Positions 31,229-40,337 of a stretch of DNA of 64,000 bases are shown one piece after another. The position numbers and the translations under genes were made by a program. Positions within the stretch are counted from its first letter, which is position 1; each line of letters opens with the position of its first letter. The notes beneath the pieces are model-generated. The model saw only the letters and a program-made list of their open reading frames with translations. It had not been told where the DNA came from and did no database searches. The stretch lies in assembly GCF_026898095.1 (NCBI RefSeq), contig NZ_CP114015.1:1054001-1118000 (forward strand), read 5' to 3'. The DNA comes from Arthrobacter sp. ATA002 (GTDB lineage: Bacteria; Actinomycetota; Actinomycetes; Actinomycetales; Micrococcaceae).

Positions 31229-31383
31229 GGCTGTGGCGGGGAACACACGAAATTTCGTTTGCGTCACGTTTGTGCGGAATAATGAACCTTAATTGCCGCC
31301 GGAGCTGGTTTAAGGCCGTGCGACAGAGGGTTACATGTGACTGGGGGATTGCCCGCAGCGCACTGTGAAAGGGGAACTGGAAC

Positions 31384-31551
31384 ATGGCTGCAATGAAACC
31401 GCGCACAGGGGACGGACCAATGGAGGTCACCAAGGAGGGGCGAAGCCTCATCCTGCGGGTGCCGATCGACGGCGGCGGCCGTCTGGTAGTGGAACTGAAC
31501 GCAGAGGAAGCCGGCAAGCTGAAAGACTGTTTGCTGGGTGCCACGAGCTAG
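31384..31551 (+). CDS. DUF3117 small conserved actinobacterial protein
   Basis: A 55-residue protein, starting MAAMKPRTGDGPMEVTKEGR and containing RLVVELNAEEAGKL, which matches the DUF3117 pattern seen almost universally in Actinobacteria (Rv1211 in M. tuberculosis). AAAGGGG stands 9-15 bases before the ATG at 31384. Function is unknown. An upstream in-frame start is not needed. It is easily missed by length cut-offs and lies within an out-of-frame longer open stretch that belongs to pepA downstream. Here it sits between the mannosyltransferase-like gene and pepA, as expected from the mycobacterial order (after tagA). Confidence 0.9.
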   Translation: MAAMKPRTGDGPMEVTKEGRSLILRVPIDGGGRLVVELNAEEAGKLKDCLLGATS

Positions 31552-31562
31552 GAACTGAACTA

Positions 31563-33209
31563 ATGCAGCGACTACCCAGAGGGTCCTCCCGGGCAACCCC
31601 GGCCGCAGGCGTCCCTGCCGGACCCGAGGTCCAGGCCCCGCCGATGACCGCTGTTTCCGCAGTGGAGCAGCTGCAGCCACGGGCCGGTGCCCCCACCGGC
31701 CCCGGGCTGCTGCCGGGACATGAGACAGGAATCGACGTCCTGGTTGTTGCCATTGCGGCTGCTCCGCAGGCCACGGTCCGGGAGGACACTGAGGAAGCGC
31801 TGCATCCGACCCTCAGCCGCGGCGGGGCGCTGTCGAAACGGCGCTGGAGTACGAGGTGGATGTGGCTGCCCGGGCAGCCACTGCGGGGGTTACCGGCAAA
31901 GCCGGCGAGTCCCTGCTGGTGGAGCCGCCCGCCGGAAAGGACGGCCGGCTGCCGGCCAAGCTGATTTTCCTTGGCGTCGGTGATGAATCGGTGTCCGGCA
32001 TGCGCCGTGCCGGTGCCGCCCTGGCCCGGGCCACACGGGGCGCGCAGCACATCCGCACCGCCGCGGTTGACGGTCTGGACCCTGCGGCCCAGCAGGCCTT
32101 CGTGGAGGGCTTCCTCCTGGGCGGGTACCGGGCGCCCCGGCAGGGCAAAACTCCTGCCGGCCCGCCAATGGCACGCGCAATGGAAGTGACGGGCCTGGAC
32201 CCGGAGGCTCTGAAGGCCGCCGAAATTACTGCCCGTGCCGTGTGGCTGGCCCGGGACCTGACGAACCTGCCGCCGGACACGGCAACCCCGGAATGGATGG
32301 CAGCCCAAAGTCGTGCCGTCGCGGCCCGCGCCGGCCTGGAAATATCCGTGCTGGACGGGGACGAGCTTCGGCGGCAGGGCTTCGGAGGCCTGCTGGCTGT
32401 GGGTTCCGGCTCCGCCCATCCGCCGCGGCTGGTGCAGGTGTCCTACCGGCCCGCGGCAGGGACGGCAGACATATCGTCCTGGCCGGGAAGGGCATTACCT
32501 TCGATTCCGGGGAATTTCCCTGAAGCCCCGTGAAGCCATGATGGCCATGAAAATGGACATGGCCGGAGCCGCCGTCGTGCTGGCCGCTGTGGAGGCCGCC
32601 GCCGCGCTTCAGCTTCCCCACCGGGTCACCGCCGTGCTGGCGCTGGCGGAAAACGCCATAAGCGGATCCGCGTACCGCCCCGGAGACGTGGTGCGGACCT
32701 ACAACGGCAGCACCGTGGAGATCGGCAATACGGATGCCGAGGGACGCGTGGCCCTGGCCGACGCCCTTGGCTACGCCGTGGCCGGGCTGGCGCCGGATGT
32801 CCTGGTGGATGTGGCTACCCTCACCGGAGCGGCCGCGCTGGGCCTGGGCCAGCAGTACGGAGCGCTGTTCGCGAATTCGCCGCACTTACTCACCGCCCTG
32901 GAAAAGGCGGGAAGCGACTCCGGAGACCGCGTCTGGCAGCTGCCGCTCGTGCAGGAGTACGGGTACGCACTCGAGTCGGACACCGCGGACCTGGCGCATG
33001 TGGCGCCGCCCGCGCTCAAGTTCGGTGCCGGGGCCATCGTGGCCGCACTGTTCCTCGAGAAGTTCGTGGACGGCACGGCATGGGCCCACATCGACATTGC
33101 CGGGCCCATGCGTGCCGCATCCGATGCCCATGAGATCTCCAAGGGTGCCACCGGATTCGGAACCCGCCTGCTGATCTCCTACCTGAGGAACATCCCGGCG
33201 GGCAGCTGA
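31563..33209 (+). CDS. pepA: Leucyl aminopeptidase PepA, M17 family (three frameshifts)
   Basis: Cytosolic two-metal aminopeptidase. Catalytic segments are GKGITFDSG (metal Lys/Asp) and NTDAEGRVALADAL (the family signature), both readable. Three one-base losses interrupt it: near 31821-31831 (then VETALEYEVDVAARA), near 32461-32470 (then HIVLAGKGITFDSG) and in the GGGG run at 32509-32512 (then ISLKPREAMMAMKMDMAG). After correction the protein is about 549 residues from ATG 31563 (AGGAA upstream) or about 522 from ATG 31644; family length is near 500, so the later start is possible. All three indels shift the same way and no motif is lost, so sequence errors are the simplest reading. Confidence 0.9.
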
Positions 33210-33213
33210 CGGC

Positions 33214-33852
33214 CTAGCTGCCGGTCTTGACGGCCAGCAGCAGGCCGTCGCCGGTGGGCAGCAGCGAGGACACGAGGGCTTCGTTCTCCCGGATGGCCTT
33301 ACCCACCTTGCGCATGGTGTTGGTGGTTGCCTCCCGGACGGCGGGATCAGCTACCTTGCCGCGGTCCAGAGCGTCATTGACCACCAGCAGCCCGCCGCGC
33401 TTCAAAAGGCGCACGGCCTGCGCCACGTACAGCGGAAAGGACGGCTTGTCCGCGTCAATAAAAACCATGTCGTAAGCGGCGTCGGTGAGCCGGGGGAGGA
33501 CCTCGGCGGCCCGCCCCGAGATGGTCCGGGTACGGTTGCCCGGCACTCCGGCTTCCCGGTAGGCCTCCCGCGCTGCCCGCAGATGGTCGACGTCGGAATC
33601 AATGGTCGTCAGCACCGACTGCGGTCCCAGCCCGCGCAGCAGGCAAACCCCGGAAACACCGGCTCCGGTCCCCACTTCCACTACCGTCTGGGCCTTCGAT
33701 GCGGCCGCCAGGACCGTCAGGGCCGCACCGACCCCGGCGGAGACCGGGGATACGCCCAGTTCGTAGGAGCGCTCCCGGGCGCGCAGCAGCACGTCGTCCT
33801 CGAAGGGCAGCCCCTCCGTGTAGGACCAGCTGGTCTGCTTGTCGGCGCTCAT
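33214..33852 (-). CDS. SAM-dependent O-methyltransferase, family 3 type
   Basis: A 212-residue class I methyltransferase. SAM-binding motif I is VVEVGTGAGVSGVCLLRGL, the acidic end of strand 2 is TTIDSD, and motif IV is MVFIDADKPSFPLYV, where the IDADK stretch carries the metal-binding Asp of the catechol/caffeoyl-CoA-type family. ATG 33852 (MSADKQTSWSYTEG) has an AAAGTGA stretch upstream; a slightly longer start at 33867 is possible. It is the counterpart of Rv1220c next to sigE. It is convergent with pepA and divergent from sigE. Substrate is unknown. Confidence 0.87.
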   Translation of the reverse strand: MSADKQTSWSYTEGLPFEDDVLLRARERSYELGVSPVSAGVGAALTVLAAASKAQTVVEVGTGAGVSGVCLLRGLGPQSVLTTIDSDVDHLRAAREAYREAGVPGNRTRTISGRAAEVLPRLTDAAYDMVFIDADKPSFPLYVAQAVRLLKRGGLLVVNDALDRGKVADPAVREATTNTMRKVGKAIRENEALVSSLLPTGDGLLLAVKTGS

Positions 33853-34096
33853 TCGTGTCACTTTCATTGGAAGGGGAGGCATGCTCAGTCAAGCTTAAGG
33901 CCCCGCGGCTGTGCGCCCGTCTTTCCCGGGCACGAGCCGCCGCAAACGGGGCTGCAATCGCCCTTGTGCGCCCGCGCCATGCGTGCTAACAGACAATTCC
34001 CAGATTGATGCGTCACCATAATTATGCAGGAAAACAGCACTCGGGATTCGTCCGCCTTCGGGCCGACGGCGGGAATCAGGGGAAGGAGGGAAGACC
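33853..34096 (+). promoter_or_regulatory. sigE upstream region
   Basis: Between the divergent methyltransferase and sigE, CATAAT (34017-34022) is a -10-like element within an AT-rich island, but I find no matching -35 at 16-18 bp. AAGGAGGGA at about 34083-34091 is a very strong ribosome-binding site for sigE. No clear ECF-type GGAAC element was found. Confidence 0.3.
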
Positions 34097-34708
34097 ATGA
34101 CGACGACGCCTCCAGCGGCAGCTGCCGGAGCGGCTGACTCCGAGTGGGTACGGCCCACCTGGGAGGAAGTGGTGACTGCGCATTCGGCGAAAGTCTACCG
34201 TCTCGCCTACCGGCTCACCGGCAACCGGCATGACGCCGAGGACCTCACCCAGGAAGTTTTTGTCCGTGTCTTTCGTTCCCTGGAGAAATTCCAGCCCGGC
34301 ACCCTTGACGGCTGGCTGCACCGCATCACCACCAACCTGTTCCTTGACCAGGCCCGCCGCAGGAGCCGGATCCGTTTTGACGGCATGAGCGAAGAGGCCG
34401 AGGGCCGCCTGCCCAGCAACGGGCCCGGGCCGGAACGCAGCTTTGAATTCAACAATTTGGATGTCGACATTACCCGCGCCCTGGACGAACTGCCGCCGGA
34501 CTTCCGAGCTGCAGTTGTCCTTTGTGACCTGGAGGGACTTTCCTACGACGAAGTAGCGAGGGCCCTCGGCGTCAAGCTCGGCACCGTGCGTTCCCGGATT
34601 CACCGGGGCCGGACCATGCTGAAGGAGAAACTGGCGCACCGGGACCCGCAGCAGCGCCGCGGACCCGGCTCCCGGCTGGCCCTTCCACGCGTGGCAGGCG
34701 CCAGCTGA
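34097..34708 (+). CDS. sigE: ECF sigma factor SigE
   Basis: A 203-residue group-IV sigma factor. Region 2 is [26 protein letters not shown], read in two parts ([17 protein letters not shown] and [13 protein letters not shown]). Region 4 holds [20 protein letters not shown] and the helix-turn-helix [18 protein letters not shown]. The order sigE, zinc anti-sigma factor, tatB, mrp matches the mycobacterial cell-envelope-stress locus, so a role in envelope stress is inferred. The protein has a short Ala-rich N-terminus without the long extension of M. tuberculosis SigE. The anti-sigma gene begins four bases after its stop, a typical co-transcribed pair. Confidence 0.93.
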   Translation: MTTTPPAAAAGAADSEWVRPTWEEVVTAHSAKVYRLAYRLTGNRHDAEDLTQEVFVRVFRSLEKFQPGTLDGWLHRITTNLFLDQARRRSRIRFDGMSEEAEGRLPSNGPGPERSFEFNNLDVDITRALDELPPDFRAAVVLCDLEGLSYDEVARALGVKLGTVRSRIHRGRTMLKEKLAHRDPQQRRGPGSRLALPRVAGAS

Positions 34709-34712
34709 TTCC

Positions 34713-35645
34713 ATGCGACATCCCAAACGCCGTCTGCAGGAGTTCCTGGACAATGAAGCCAGCCCCGCCCGGGCCGCCGCAGTGCAGGCACATCTGTCCC
34801 GGTGCGCCGCGTGCCGTGCCGAGGCAGCACGGGAGCGCCGGCTCCGCAGCCGCCTGAAGTCGGCCCAAATTCCGGTTCCCGAACCCGGCCTGCGGGAACA
34901 GCTGGAACGCTCGGCCATGCCTGGAGGCGCCGGAAGCCGGGGCTACACGGAGCTGCCGGCACCGAAGGCCCCGAACCGCCGGCGCCGGGGCCTTCGATTC
35001 GCCGCCGGCGCGGCAGCCGCCGTCGGCCTGGTCCTGTCCACCGCCTACTTGCTGGGCGGATGGTCCCAGCAGGCCATGCCCGCTGCCTCAACGCCAACCC
35101 TGGCCGCCGCCTGGAGCGAGGTTACGGGCGGGGAAGGGCACCAGCTGACCGCCGGGCAAATAGAGGCCCTGCGGACGCACGGGTGGACCTGCCCGGAGCT
35201 GCGGGCGGTGGGCATGTCCCTGGTGGCTGCACATTCCGGCCGGGTCGGCGGACAACCGGCCGTGGTCATGACCCTGGAGGGGAACGGCAGCACGGTTACG
35301 GTCTACGAGACCCGGTCCGACAGTGGCGGCCGGGAGCCGGCCGTGGACGGCATCAGCGGGCACACCGTCACCGAGGAGGGGTTTGTCCTCCGGGACGAGG
35401 GATCGCGCCCGGGCCGTCCGAAGGTATGGCTGCATCCGCAGCGGCCCCACCACGCGGTGGTGTCCTCCGAACGCGTCACCTATTCCGTTGCCGCCGCTCC
35501 GGAGGACAAGACGCTGGAGGACGCCGTCACGGAGATTTCCCTCATCGAATCCTCGCGGCTCGTACGGCACCAGCCGGACACCGCGCAGGACCTCTGGGAC
35601 CGGATCCAGCACGGACTGTCCGTCATGACCGGAGCAGGCTCATGA
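34713..35645 (+). CDS. rseA: Zinc anti-sigma factor (RseA-like) with a large extracytoplasmic domain
   Basis: A 310-residue membrane protein. The N-terminal cytoplasmic domain carries HLSRCAACRAE, the H-x3-C-x2-C zinc motif of ZAS anti-sigma factors, which would bind SigE. A single helix follows near residues 95-112 (FAAGAAAAVGLVLSTAYLL). About 195 residues then lie outside, in a region with several beta-rich stretches (VVMTLEGNGSTVTVYETR, KVWLHPQRPHHAVV) that I do not recognise; it somewhat recalls the sensor part of RseB/MucB-like proteins. Mycobacterial RseA is much shorter. The external part may be the signal sensor, or a fused regulatory partner. The gene starts four bases after sigE. 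Confidence 0.82.
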   Translation: MRHPKRRLQEFLDNEASPARAAAVQAHLSRCAACRAEAARERRLRSRLKSAQIPVPEPGLREQLERSAMPGGAGSRGYTELPAPKAPNRRRRGLRFAAGAAAAVGLVLSTAYLLGGWSQQAMPAASTPTLAAAWSEVTGGEGHQLTAGQIEALRTHGWTCPELRAVGMSLVAAHSGRVGGQPAVVMTLEGNGSTVTVYETRSDSGGREPAVDGISGHTVTEEGFVLRDEGSRPGRPKVWLHPQRPHHAVVSSERVTYSVAAAPEDKTLEDAVTEISLIESSRLVRHQPDTAQDLWDRIQHGLSVMTGAGS

Positions 35646-35721
35646 ACGGTCCCGCGTGCCGGAAAAGCCCCGGGCGGGCGAGTGGCCTGCAGCAGTGCAT
35701 GAAAGGTAGTCTTCACTGGTG

Positions 35722-36144
35722 ATGGGAATCAACGGCTATGAGCTGCTCGTGCTGGCACTGCTCGCTGTGGTGGTGCTTGGACCCGAACGCCTGCCTGAAT
35801 ACGCGTCCCAGCTGGCCCGGCTTATTCGGGAACTGCGGCGGATGGCCACCGGAGCCCGGGAGCAGCTCCGCGAAGAGGTTGGCCCCGAGATCGACGAGGT
35901 GGACTGGCGGAAGCTGGACCCGCGGCAATATGATCCGCGCCGGATCATCAAGGAAGCACTGCTTGATGATGTCGAGGACGCCGTCAAACCCGTCAGTGCC
36001 CGTCCCGCACCGGCAGCTCCGCGCGGAAGCACCCGGGCGCCGGGTGCGGAAACCGCTGCGGCGCCAACCGCGCCGCCGGCCGTCAAGCCGCTGATGCGGC
36101 TCCAGACCGGCGACCGGGCGCCCTTCGACTCTGAAGCCACGTAG
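35722..36144 (+). CDS. tatB: Sec-independent translocase subunit TatB
   Basis: A 140-residue TatB-type protein that recruits twin-arginine substrates to TatC. The N-terminal membrane helix (GYELLVLALLAVVVLGPER) is followed by the conserved LGPERLPEY hinge and an amphipathic helix (ASQLARLIRELRRMATGA), with an acidic/Pro-Ala-rich tail. A GTG directly precedes the ATG at 35722 (GTG at 35719); both fit the AAAGG ribosome site, and I prefer ATG. In mycobacteria htrA stands between the anti-sigma gene and tatB; here there is none, only a 76-bp gap. It is convergent with mrp. Confidence 0.9.
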   Translation: MGINGYELLVLALLAVVVLGPERLPEYASQLARLIRELRRMATGAREQLREEVGPEIDEVDWRKLDPRQYDPRRIIKEALLDDVEDAVKPVSARPAPAAPRGSTRAPGAETAAAPTAPPAVKPLMRLQTGDRAPFDSEAT

Positions 36145-36155
36145 GCCCCTGAGGG

Positions 36156-37295
36156 CTAACGCGGGCTGACGCCCAGCTTCAGGCCCGACAATCCGCGCGG
36201 CCTCCGGGCCAGGGCCCCTGCAATGCGGCGGAGTTCGGCGCCCGCCGACCCCTCCACGGAGGCTGATTCTGAAAGCACCACCGGTGTCCCGGCATCCCCG
36301 CCCGTTCGCAGGCCCACATCCAGGGGGATGCTGCCCAGCAGTGGAATGTCCTTGCCCAGGGCATCACTGAGCCGCTTCGCCACGATCCCGCCGCCGCCGG
36401 CACCGAACACCTCCATTCGTTCCCCGGTGGGCAGCTGCAGCCAGGACATGTTCTCGATGACTCCGGCGACGCTTTGTCCCGTCTGCGAAGCGACGGAGCC
36501 GGCACGTTCGGCGACGTCTGCCGCTGCCGCCTGGGGGGTGGTGATGACGAGGATTTCCGACTGCGGCAGCAGCTGCGCCACGGAAATGGCGATGTCTCCG
36601 GTGCCGGGAGGCAGGTCAAGGAAGAGCACGTCGAGGTCGCCGAAGTACACGTCCGTCAGGAACTGTTCCAGGGCCCGGTGCAGCATGGGTCCGCGCCATG
36701 CGACCGGCGCGTTGCCGGCCACGAACATGCCGATGGAAATGGTCTTGATGCCGTAGGCGACCGGCGGAAGGATCATTTCGTCCACGCGGGTGGGCGGCTG
36801 CGTGATGCCCAGCAGGCCCGGAATGGAGAACCCGTGCACATCGGCGTCGACAATGCCCACGCGCAGCCCCGAGGCGGCCATCGCCGCGGCGAGGTTCACC
36901 GTGACGCTGGACTTGCCCACGCCGCCCTTGCCGCTGGCCACCGCGTACACGCGCGTCAGCGATCCCGGCCGGTTGAAGGGAATGTCCTTGGTGCCGCCGG
37001 GGCCGCGCAGCTTTTCCTTCAGCGCCGCACGCTGCCCGGCGTTCATGACGCCCAGATCCACCTGCACGGCGCTGACTCCCTCGACCGCGGACAGGGCACG
37101 CTCGACGTCGGCGGTGATGGTCTCGCGGAGCGGGCACCCGGCGATAGTCAGCAGGACACCCACGGAGGCCACGCCGCCGTCGTCCACGGATACCCCGGTG
37201 ACCATTCCCAGCTCCGTGATCGGGCGGCGAAGCTCGGGGTCCAGGACGGAATCCAGTGCTGCGAGGGCCCGGTCAGCTGTATGCTGTGCTTCCAC
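36156..37295 (-). CDS. mrp: Mrp/ApbC iron-sulfur carrier ATPase
   Basis: A 379-residue P-loop scaffold/carrier protein for Fe-S cluster assembly. The N-terminal MIP18/DUF59 domain (about residues 1-100, with ELGMVTGVSV and IAGCPLRETI) precedes the deviant Walker A ASGKGGVGKSSV, then DADVHGFSIPGLLG and LDLPPGTGD. The CxxC expected in the C-terminal part of some Mrp proteins is not evident. The GTG start at 37295 follows GGAGGGAAAG; the frame continues far upstream without biological sense. It neighbours DUF1003 by 2 bp, and order matches Rv1229c. Confidence 0.9.
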   Translation of the reverse strand: MEAQHTADRALAALDSVLDPELRRPITELGMVTGVSVDDGGVASVGVLLTIAGCPLRETITADVERALSAVEGVSAVQVDLGVMNAGQRAALKEKLRGPGGTKDIPFNRPGSLTRVYAVASGKGGVGKSSVTVNLAAAMAASGLRVGIVDADVHGFSIPGLLGITQPPTRVDEMILPPVAYGIKTISIGMFVAGNAPVAWRGPMLHRALEQFLTDVYFGDLDVLFLDLPPGTGDIAISVAQLLPQSEILVITTPQAAAADVAERAGSVASQTGQSVAGVIENMSWLQLPTGERMEVFGAGGGGIVAKRLSDALGKDIPLLGSIPLDVGLRTGGDAGTPVVLSESASVEGSAGAELRRIAGALARRPRGLSGLKLGVSPR

Positions 37296-37297
37296 CC

Positions 37298-37900
37298 TTA
37301 GCTTTCCCTCCCGCCCGGATTGAGTTTGGGCATACTGTCCGTGGCGCCGGACTCGGAGTGGCGGCGGCGCGCGGTGCGCCGTCCGGCTCCTTCGTCGGGT
37401 GCCTCGTTGGCCTCCAGCAGTTCTTCGAGCAGGCTCCGCAGCTCGGAGCGCACGTAGTCGCGGGTGGCCACCTCGCGCAGGGCAATCCGCAGCTCGGCGA
37501 TTTCCCGGGTCAGGTACTCGGTGTCCATCAGGTTGCGCTCTGCGCGTTCCCGGTCCTGGCGCACCGACACGCGGTCCCGGTCGTCCTGCCGGTTCTGGGC
37601 GAGCAGCAGCAGCGGTGCGGCGTAGGAAGCCTGCAGGGAGAGCATGAGGGTCAGCAGCGTGAACCCCAGGGCGACGTTGTCGAAGCGCAGCGGTTCCGGA
37701 CCCCAGGTGTTCCAAATCAGCCATACGGCACAGAACACCGTCATATACACCAGGAACGTTGGCGTCCCCATGAACCGTGCGAAGTTCTCCGTGGCATGAC
37801 CGAAGGCGTCCGGGTTGGGAGAGAGCCGGGGCAGCCAGCGCGTGCGGGCGGTCCGGGGGGTGTCCAGCCCTTTGGTCTGGGACTTAACTCTTTCAGCCAT
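37298..37900 (-). CDS. DUF1003 membrane protein
   Basis: A 200-residue protein with two close membrane helices (around TFLVYMTVFCAVWLIWNTW and GFTLLTLMLSLQASYAAPL), followed by an NRQDDRDR segment and a charged coiled-coil-like tail. The arrangement and the ALGFTLLTLMLSLQASYAAP block are typical of DUF1003; function unknown. It overlaps the upstream MgtE-N/CBS gene by 8 bp and precedes mrp by 2 bp, so the three minus-strand genes form one unit, as in the Rv1229c-Rv1232c region of mycobacteria. Confidence 0.88.
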   Translation of the reverse strand: MAERVKSQTKGLDTPRTARTRWLPRLSPNPDAFGHATENFARFMGTPTFLVYMTVFCAVWLIWNTWGPEPLRFDNVALGFTLLTLMLSLQASYAAPLLLLAQNRQDDRDRVSVRQDRERAERNLMDTEYLTREIAELRIALREVATRDYVRSELRSLLEELLEANEAPDEGAGRRTARRRHSESGATDSMPKLNPGGRES

Positions 37901-39176
37901 GTGTCCTTCCCTGCTTTACAGTCGGCGCATCGTCGGAGGCGCGCCAGTCGTCGGGAAGCAGATGGTCCAGGACGTCATCCACTGTCACCGCGCCTACCAG
38001 GCGGCCGCCGTCGTTCACGACCGGCAGCGAATTGAGGTTGTAGGTAGCCAGCATCCGGGACACTTCGCTGATGCTCGCGTAGTCCCGGACCGGCTCCAAA
38101 TCTGTATCAAGGATATTCCCCAGCGCTTCCGGCGGAGCCGACCGCAGCAGCTGCTGGATGTGCACGACGCCGAGGTACCGCCCGGTGGGCGTCTCCAGCG
38201 GCGGGCGGCACACGTAAATCGAGGAGGCCAGGGCGGGAGTCAGTTCCTCCCGGCGGACATGCGCCAGGGCTTCAGCGACGGTTGCCTCGGGCGGCAGGAT
38301 CACCGGCACCGGAGTCATCAGCGATCCGGCGGTGTCCTCCTCGTACTGCATCAGACGCCGCACGTCACGGGCGTCTTCGGGTTCCATGAGCTGCAGCAGC
38401 TCTTCCTTCTGCTCCTCGGGAAGCTCATTGAGCAGGTCCGCTGCATCGTCGGGATCCATTTCCTCGAGAACGTCAGCGGCACGCTCCACGTCCAGCGCCT
38501 GCAGGATTTGCACCTGGTCGTCGTCGGGAAGTTCCTGCAGCACATCGGCAAGCCGCTCATCCTGCAGTTCGCTGGCCACTTCGATCCGGCGCTTGCCGCT
38601 CATCTCATGCAGGGCCTCGGCGAAGTCGGCGGCCTTCAGGTCATCGTTCTGAGCGACGAACTGAGTGGCAGCCTGCGGCCCGCTGATGTCCCAGTGGAAA
38701 ATATCGGACCAGTCAATGATGATCGGTTCCCCGCGCCGGCGGAGGGAGCGCAGCCGGGACGTGGAACCGCCGCGGCGGACAAACAGGCTGGACACGTGCC
38801 AGTCCCCGGCGCGGTTCTGTTCAATGGCGATGTCCTCGATGGTGGCTTCGCCGCTCCCGTCGCGGAGCAGCACCCTGCGGTCGAAAAGTTCGGCCACCAC
38901 GAGCATCTCCGCCCCGCGCTGTTCAAACCGGCGCAGGTTCACCAGCCCGGTGCAAATGATCTGTCCCGGGTCCATGGAAGTGATGCGCGTAATGGGCACA
39001 AAGACCCGTTTCTTACCCGGGACCTCCACCACGATGCCCACGGCCTGCGGCGGGCGGCCGGGACCGCGGTCCAGCACGACGGCGTCGCGGAGCCGGCCCA
39101 GCCGGTCGCCCAGGGGGTCAAAGACATCGAGGCCGAGCAGGCGCGCAATGAAGACACGGGTAGGATTTTTGGTCAC
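37893..39176 (-). CDS. PRC-barrel / MgtE N-terminal / CBS-domain protein
   Basis: A 427-residue soluble protein. The N-terminus is PRC-barrel-like (DRLGRLRDAVV, VGIVVEVPGKKRVFVPITRI), followed by a second similar segment and then the MgtE intracellular N-domain helical repeats (ADVLQELPDDDQVQILQAL, DAADLLNELPEEQKEELLQL). A CBS pair follows (TPVPVILPPEATVAEALAH, and VVNDGGRLVGAVTVDDVLDHLL at the end). No MgtE channel helices are present, so it is a Mg2+- or nucleotide-sensing regulator, not a transporter. It corresponds to Rv1232c. GTG at 39176 is the start; the ATG one base off is closed by TGA. Confidence 0.88.
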   Translation of the reverse strand: MTKNPTRVFIARLLGLDVFDPLGDRLGRLRDAVVLDRGPGRPPQAVGIVVEVPGKKRVFVPITRITSMDPGQIICTGLVNLRRFEQRGAEMLVVAELFDRRVLLRDGSGEATIEDIAIEQNRAGDWHVSSLFVRRGGSTSRLRSLRRRGEPIIIDWSDIFHWDISGPQAATQFVAQNDDLKAADFAEALHEMSGKRRIEVASELQDERLADVLQELPDDDQVQILQALDVERAADVLEEMDPDDAADLLNELPEEQKEELLQLMEPEDARDVRRLMQYEEDTAGSLMTPVPVILPPEATVAEALAHVRREELTPALASSIYVCRPPLETPTGRYLGVVHIQQLLRSAPPEALGNILDTDLEPVRDYASISEVSRMLATYNLNSLPVVNDGGRLVGAVTVDDVLDHLLPDDWRASDDAPTVKQGRTHG

Positions 39177-39329
39177 ATTCTTAGGCTACGTGCTGCCCGG
39201 CGCTTCCGCCGTATTATGGTCCGGCTCCGGATGCGGGACGGGGAGCTGCAGGGAGCCGGCACACGGGGACACCGTTCACTTCAAGCGATACGGCCACCGC
39301 CGGGCCGGAAAGTGGGGGAGAATGGAGAA

Positions 39330-40256
39330 ATGTCTAACCTCTTCGGTTCAAAGCCGCCACGCGATGAAGGCCGCAGCCTGCCCCAGGGAGAAACGGTGGG
39401 CCGCTACACCGCCTACCTTGACGCCCAGAAGGCGGTGGACTATCTGGCGGACAGCAAGTTCCCGGTGCAGATGGTCTCGATCATTGGCAATGAGCTGAAA
39501 TCGGTGGAACGGGTGACCGGCCGGCTGTCGTACCCGAAGGTGGCCCTTTCCTCGGCCGCGACCGGCGCGTGGTTTGGACTGTTCGTCGGTCTGGCCCTGA
39601 TGCTGTTTGCCGGCGGGGAGTCCTACGTCTCACTGATTCCCTCCATGGCGCTGGGCGCCGTGTTCTGGCTGCTGTTCGGGGTGCTGGCGTACGCCCTGCA
39701 GCGTGGCCGCCGGGATTTCACGTCCATCAGCCAGGTGGTGGCAACGAGCTACGACGTCATTGTTGCGCCGCAGGCCGCCAACGACGCGCGCCGGCTGCTC
39801 CAGCAGCTGCCGATGGTCGGGCAGCACGGCCACCCCCAGCCTCCGCAGAACCGCCCTCCGTACCAGTCCGGCCCCAACAACCACGGCCCGCAGGGACCCT
39901 ACCGGGGTCAGAATCCGCAGCAGGGCCCGGACCAGGGCGCGGCTCCGGACCGCCCGGCGGGCTGGGCCAACCCCTACGGGGCGGCCACCGGCCCGCAGCA
40001 GCCTGCTCCCGCGGGACCGGAAGCGGCCGGCCAGCACGGCGCCCAGGACCCCGCTGCGGCGCGCGAACAGGCCGGAACGGTACCCCGGGGCCAGTTCCCG
40101 GACCTCCCGGACGGGCGGCCGCAGTACGGTGTGCGGCTTCCCCCGGCGCCGGCACCGGAAAACCCGGAATCCGCCGATGCTCCGGCTGCGGCTCCTAACA
40201 CGCCGTCAGAGCCGGACAACAGCGGCTCCACGGGCGGAACCGCCGAAAACCGCTAG
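39330..40256 (+). CDS. General-stress-protein-17M-like membrane protein with a long proline/glutamine-rich tail
   Basis: A 308-residue protein. The first 150 residues contain GETVGRYTAYLDAQKAVDYL and a fold with two membrane segments (GAWFGLFVGLALMLFAGG and SMALGAVFWLLFGVLAYAL), like actinobacterial general stress proteins and Rv1234. From about residue 165 the chain turns into a disordered Pro/Gln/Gly/Ala-rich tail without recognisable repeats. ATG 39330 has GGAG upstream; the frame is open for 1.5 kb earlier, antisense to the MgtE-N gene, and that part is disregarded. It is divergent from the MgtE-N gene and ends at a terminator. Confidence 0.82.
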   Translation: MSNLFGSKPPRDEGRSLPQGETVGRYTAYLDAQKAVDYLADSKFPVQMVSIIGNELKSVERVTGRLSYPKVALSSAATGAWFGLFVGLALMLFAGGESYVSLIPSMALGAVFWLLFGVLAYALQRGRRDFTSISQVVATSYDVIVAPQAANDARRLLQQLPMVGQHGHPQPPQNRPPYQSGPNNHGPQGPYRGQNPQQGPDQGAAPDRPAGWANPYGAATGPQQPAPAGPEAAGQHGAQDPAAAREQAGTVPRGQFPDLPDGRPQYGVRLPPAPAPENPESADAPAAAPNTPSEPDNSGSTGGTAENR

Positions 40257-40280
40257 CACTGCACCACGCACCAGCAGGAC

Positions 40281-40321
40281 ATACAAGAGGCTCCGCACCC
40301 TGGGTGCGGAGCCTCTTGTAT
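40281..40321. terminator. Bidirectional terminator between the stress protein and the aminopeptidase
   Basis: A perfect 19-bp stem, starting ATACAAGAGGC (40281-40299) with its complement (40303-40321), encloses a 3-nt loop. The ends are A/T-rich, serving convergent genes. Confidence 0.9.
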
Positions 40322-40337
40322 GCGCAGTTTGGCCTGT

